A stretch of 64,000 nt of DNA from assembly GCA_964291365.2 (NCBI GenBank), contig OZ220033.1, positions 124,001 to 188,000 of the forward strand. Reading direction: 5' to 3'. The translations under genes were made by a program, and so were the position numbers. The notes beneath the pieces are model-generated. The model was not told where the DNA came from, made no database searches, and saw nothing but the letters and a program-made list of their open reading frames with translations. Every line of letters starts with the position of its first letter. Position 1 is the stretch's first letter. This DNA comes from JBDWFY01 sp964291365 (GTDB lineage: Bacteria; Pseudomonadota; Alphaproteobacteria; Rhizobiales; Stappiaceae). Of this stretch, positions 63,304-64,000 are shown piece after piece.

Positions 63304-64000
63304 GTGAGTCAGCATTACTCAGTTCAAAACTGGTGTCCGTAGGTTGCTATGGTGACCATTGTACATGTCTGACGGCAGTGATTGTGTTGGCATATAATAG
63401 TATTGCATTGTAAACAAGTACATGTATGATAGAAGGGTGTATGCATGTACTCATATTTATGCTTTTTTATCATTAAAGATTTTATGTTAACCTAAGAGAG
63501 AGGGAGAAGGAAATAAAATAGGGAGGAATAGTAGAAAGAGTAACACAGAGAGAGACAGAGAGACTTTAAAAACATGATGTTAATTTATTAAGCCAACTAC
63601 TGATACTAGACAGCCATGACTATAAGTGGAGATGCTCTTATATCTAATATATTACAAAACGCAAAATGCAGTTTTTATCGTTTCTATGCCACATATTCAT
63701 GAACTTTGGCTGCTAGGTCTCCATTGTTACAGATTGTGCATGAAAGACTTCTGTAGAAATTCCTAGTTGAGTGGTATTCTTGCTCACTTTAGTAATTTTT
63801 CCTGCATCCCATTGACCACATCAAAGGAAAATTAATGCAAGTAGAGTGGCACTATCTACTCTGCTCTAGGGGGAAATCTCTGCACATGAAACTGTAGGGA
63901 TACACCTTTTCTGTAATATTTAAGCCTCAGCGCATGCGTGGGGGTTACTGTAGTTGTTTTGTGTGTTTATATATGTGTGTGTCTGTCTGTTACCATGCTA
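63304..64000. other. Intron of gene 2 to window edge
   Basis: Matches 13388-14090 closely, including the start of the dispersed repeat at 63923. No exon seen. Confidence 0.7.

Overview
The window is nuclear DNA of an early-branching animal, most likely a demosponge. It is AT-rich, has split genes with GT-AG introns, and is dense in short inverted-repeat transposons. Its main host gene belongs to the ROCO GTPase / death-domain type that is expanded in sponges and other invertebrates. The assignment to sponges rests on family knowledge, not on a search. Nothing prokaryotic was seen.

Layout. About 190-14100 and about 37790-64000 are two direct copies of one segment, a tandem duplication with a repeat period of about 37.8 kb. 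Each copy holds a + strand series of exons that all begin and end in phase 1: two acidic/lysine-rich linker exons and three different death-domain-like exons. In copy 1 the series is followed at 22061-24564 by a large exon with P-loop GTPase, COR-like region and C-terminal death domain, so gene 1 is read as about 0.4-24.6 kb with its start off the left edge. Gene 2 appears to start at 31173, with a short Met exon ending in phase 1. It runs through 38257-39459 and 60796-63303 and leaves the window before its own GTPase exon. The proteins look like intracellular immune or apoptosis sensors: adaptor death folds, then a GTPase switch, then another death fold. Inside the large intron of each copy lies a small minus-strand gene with a TATA box (8281-7203 and 57560-56479).

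The most unusual object is a mobile element of 12072 bp (43962-56033) in the gene 2 intron. It has 30-bp terminal inverted repeats and a TA target duplication. It carries four genes: two HIRAN-like genes (+), a twelve-exon gene with a Myb/SANT-like N-terminus (-), and a DDE transposase (-) resembling a family I remember from fungi and invertebrates. All four are decayed by stops and frameshifts. A second element of 1097 bp, with related ends and TA duplication, sits inside the last exon of the twelve-exon gene; removing it in silico rejoins the reading frame.

Comparing the two host copies dates many insertions. A 776-bp element and a 202-bp MITE are present in copy 2 with intact empty sites in copy 1, and a Tc1-like transposon lost about 1 kb in copy 2. 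A splice donor has changed GT to AT in gene 2. The region 24565-31172 separates the two host genes and shows no recognisable gene.
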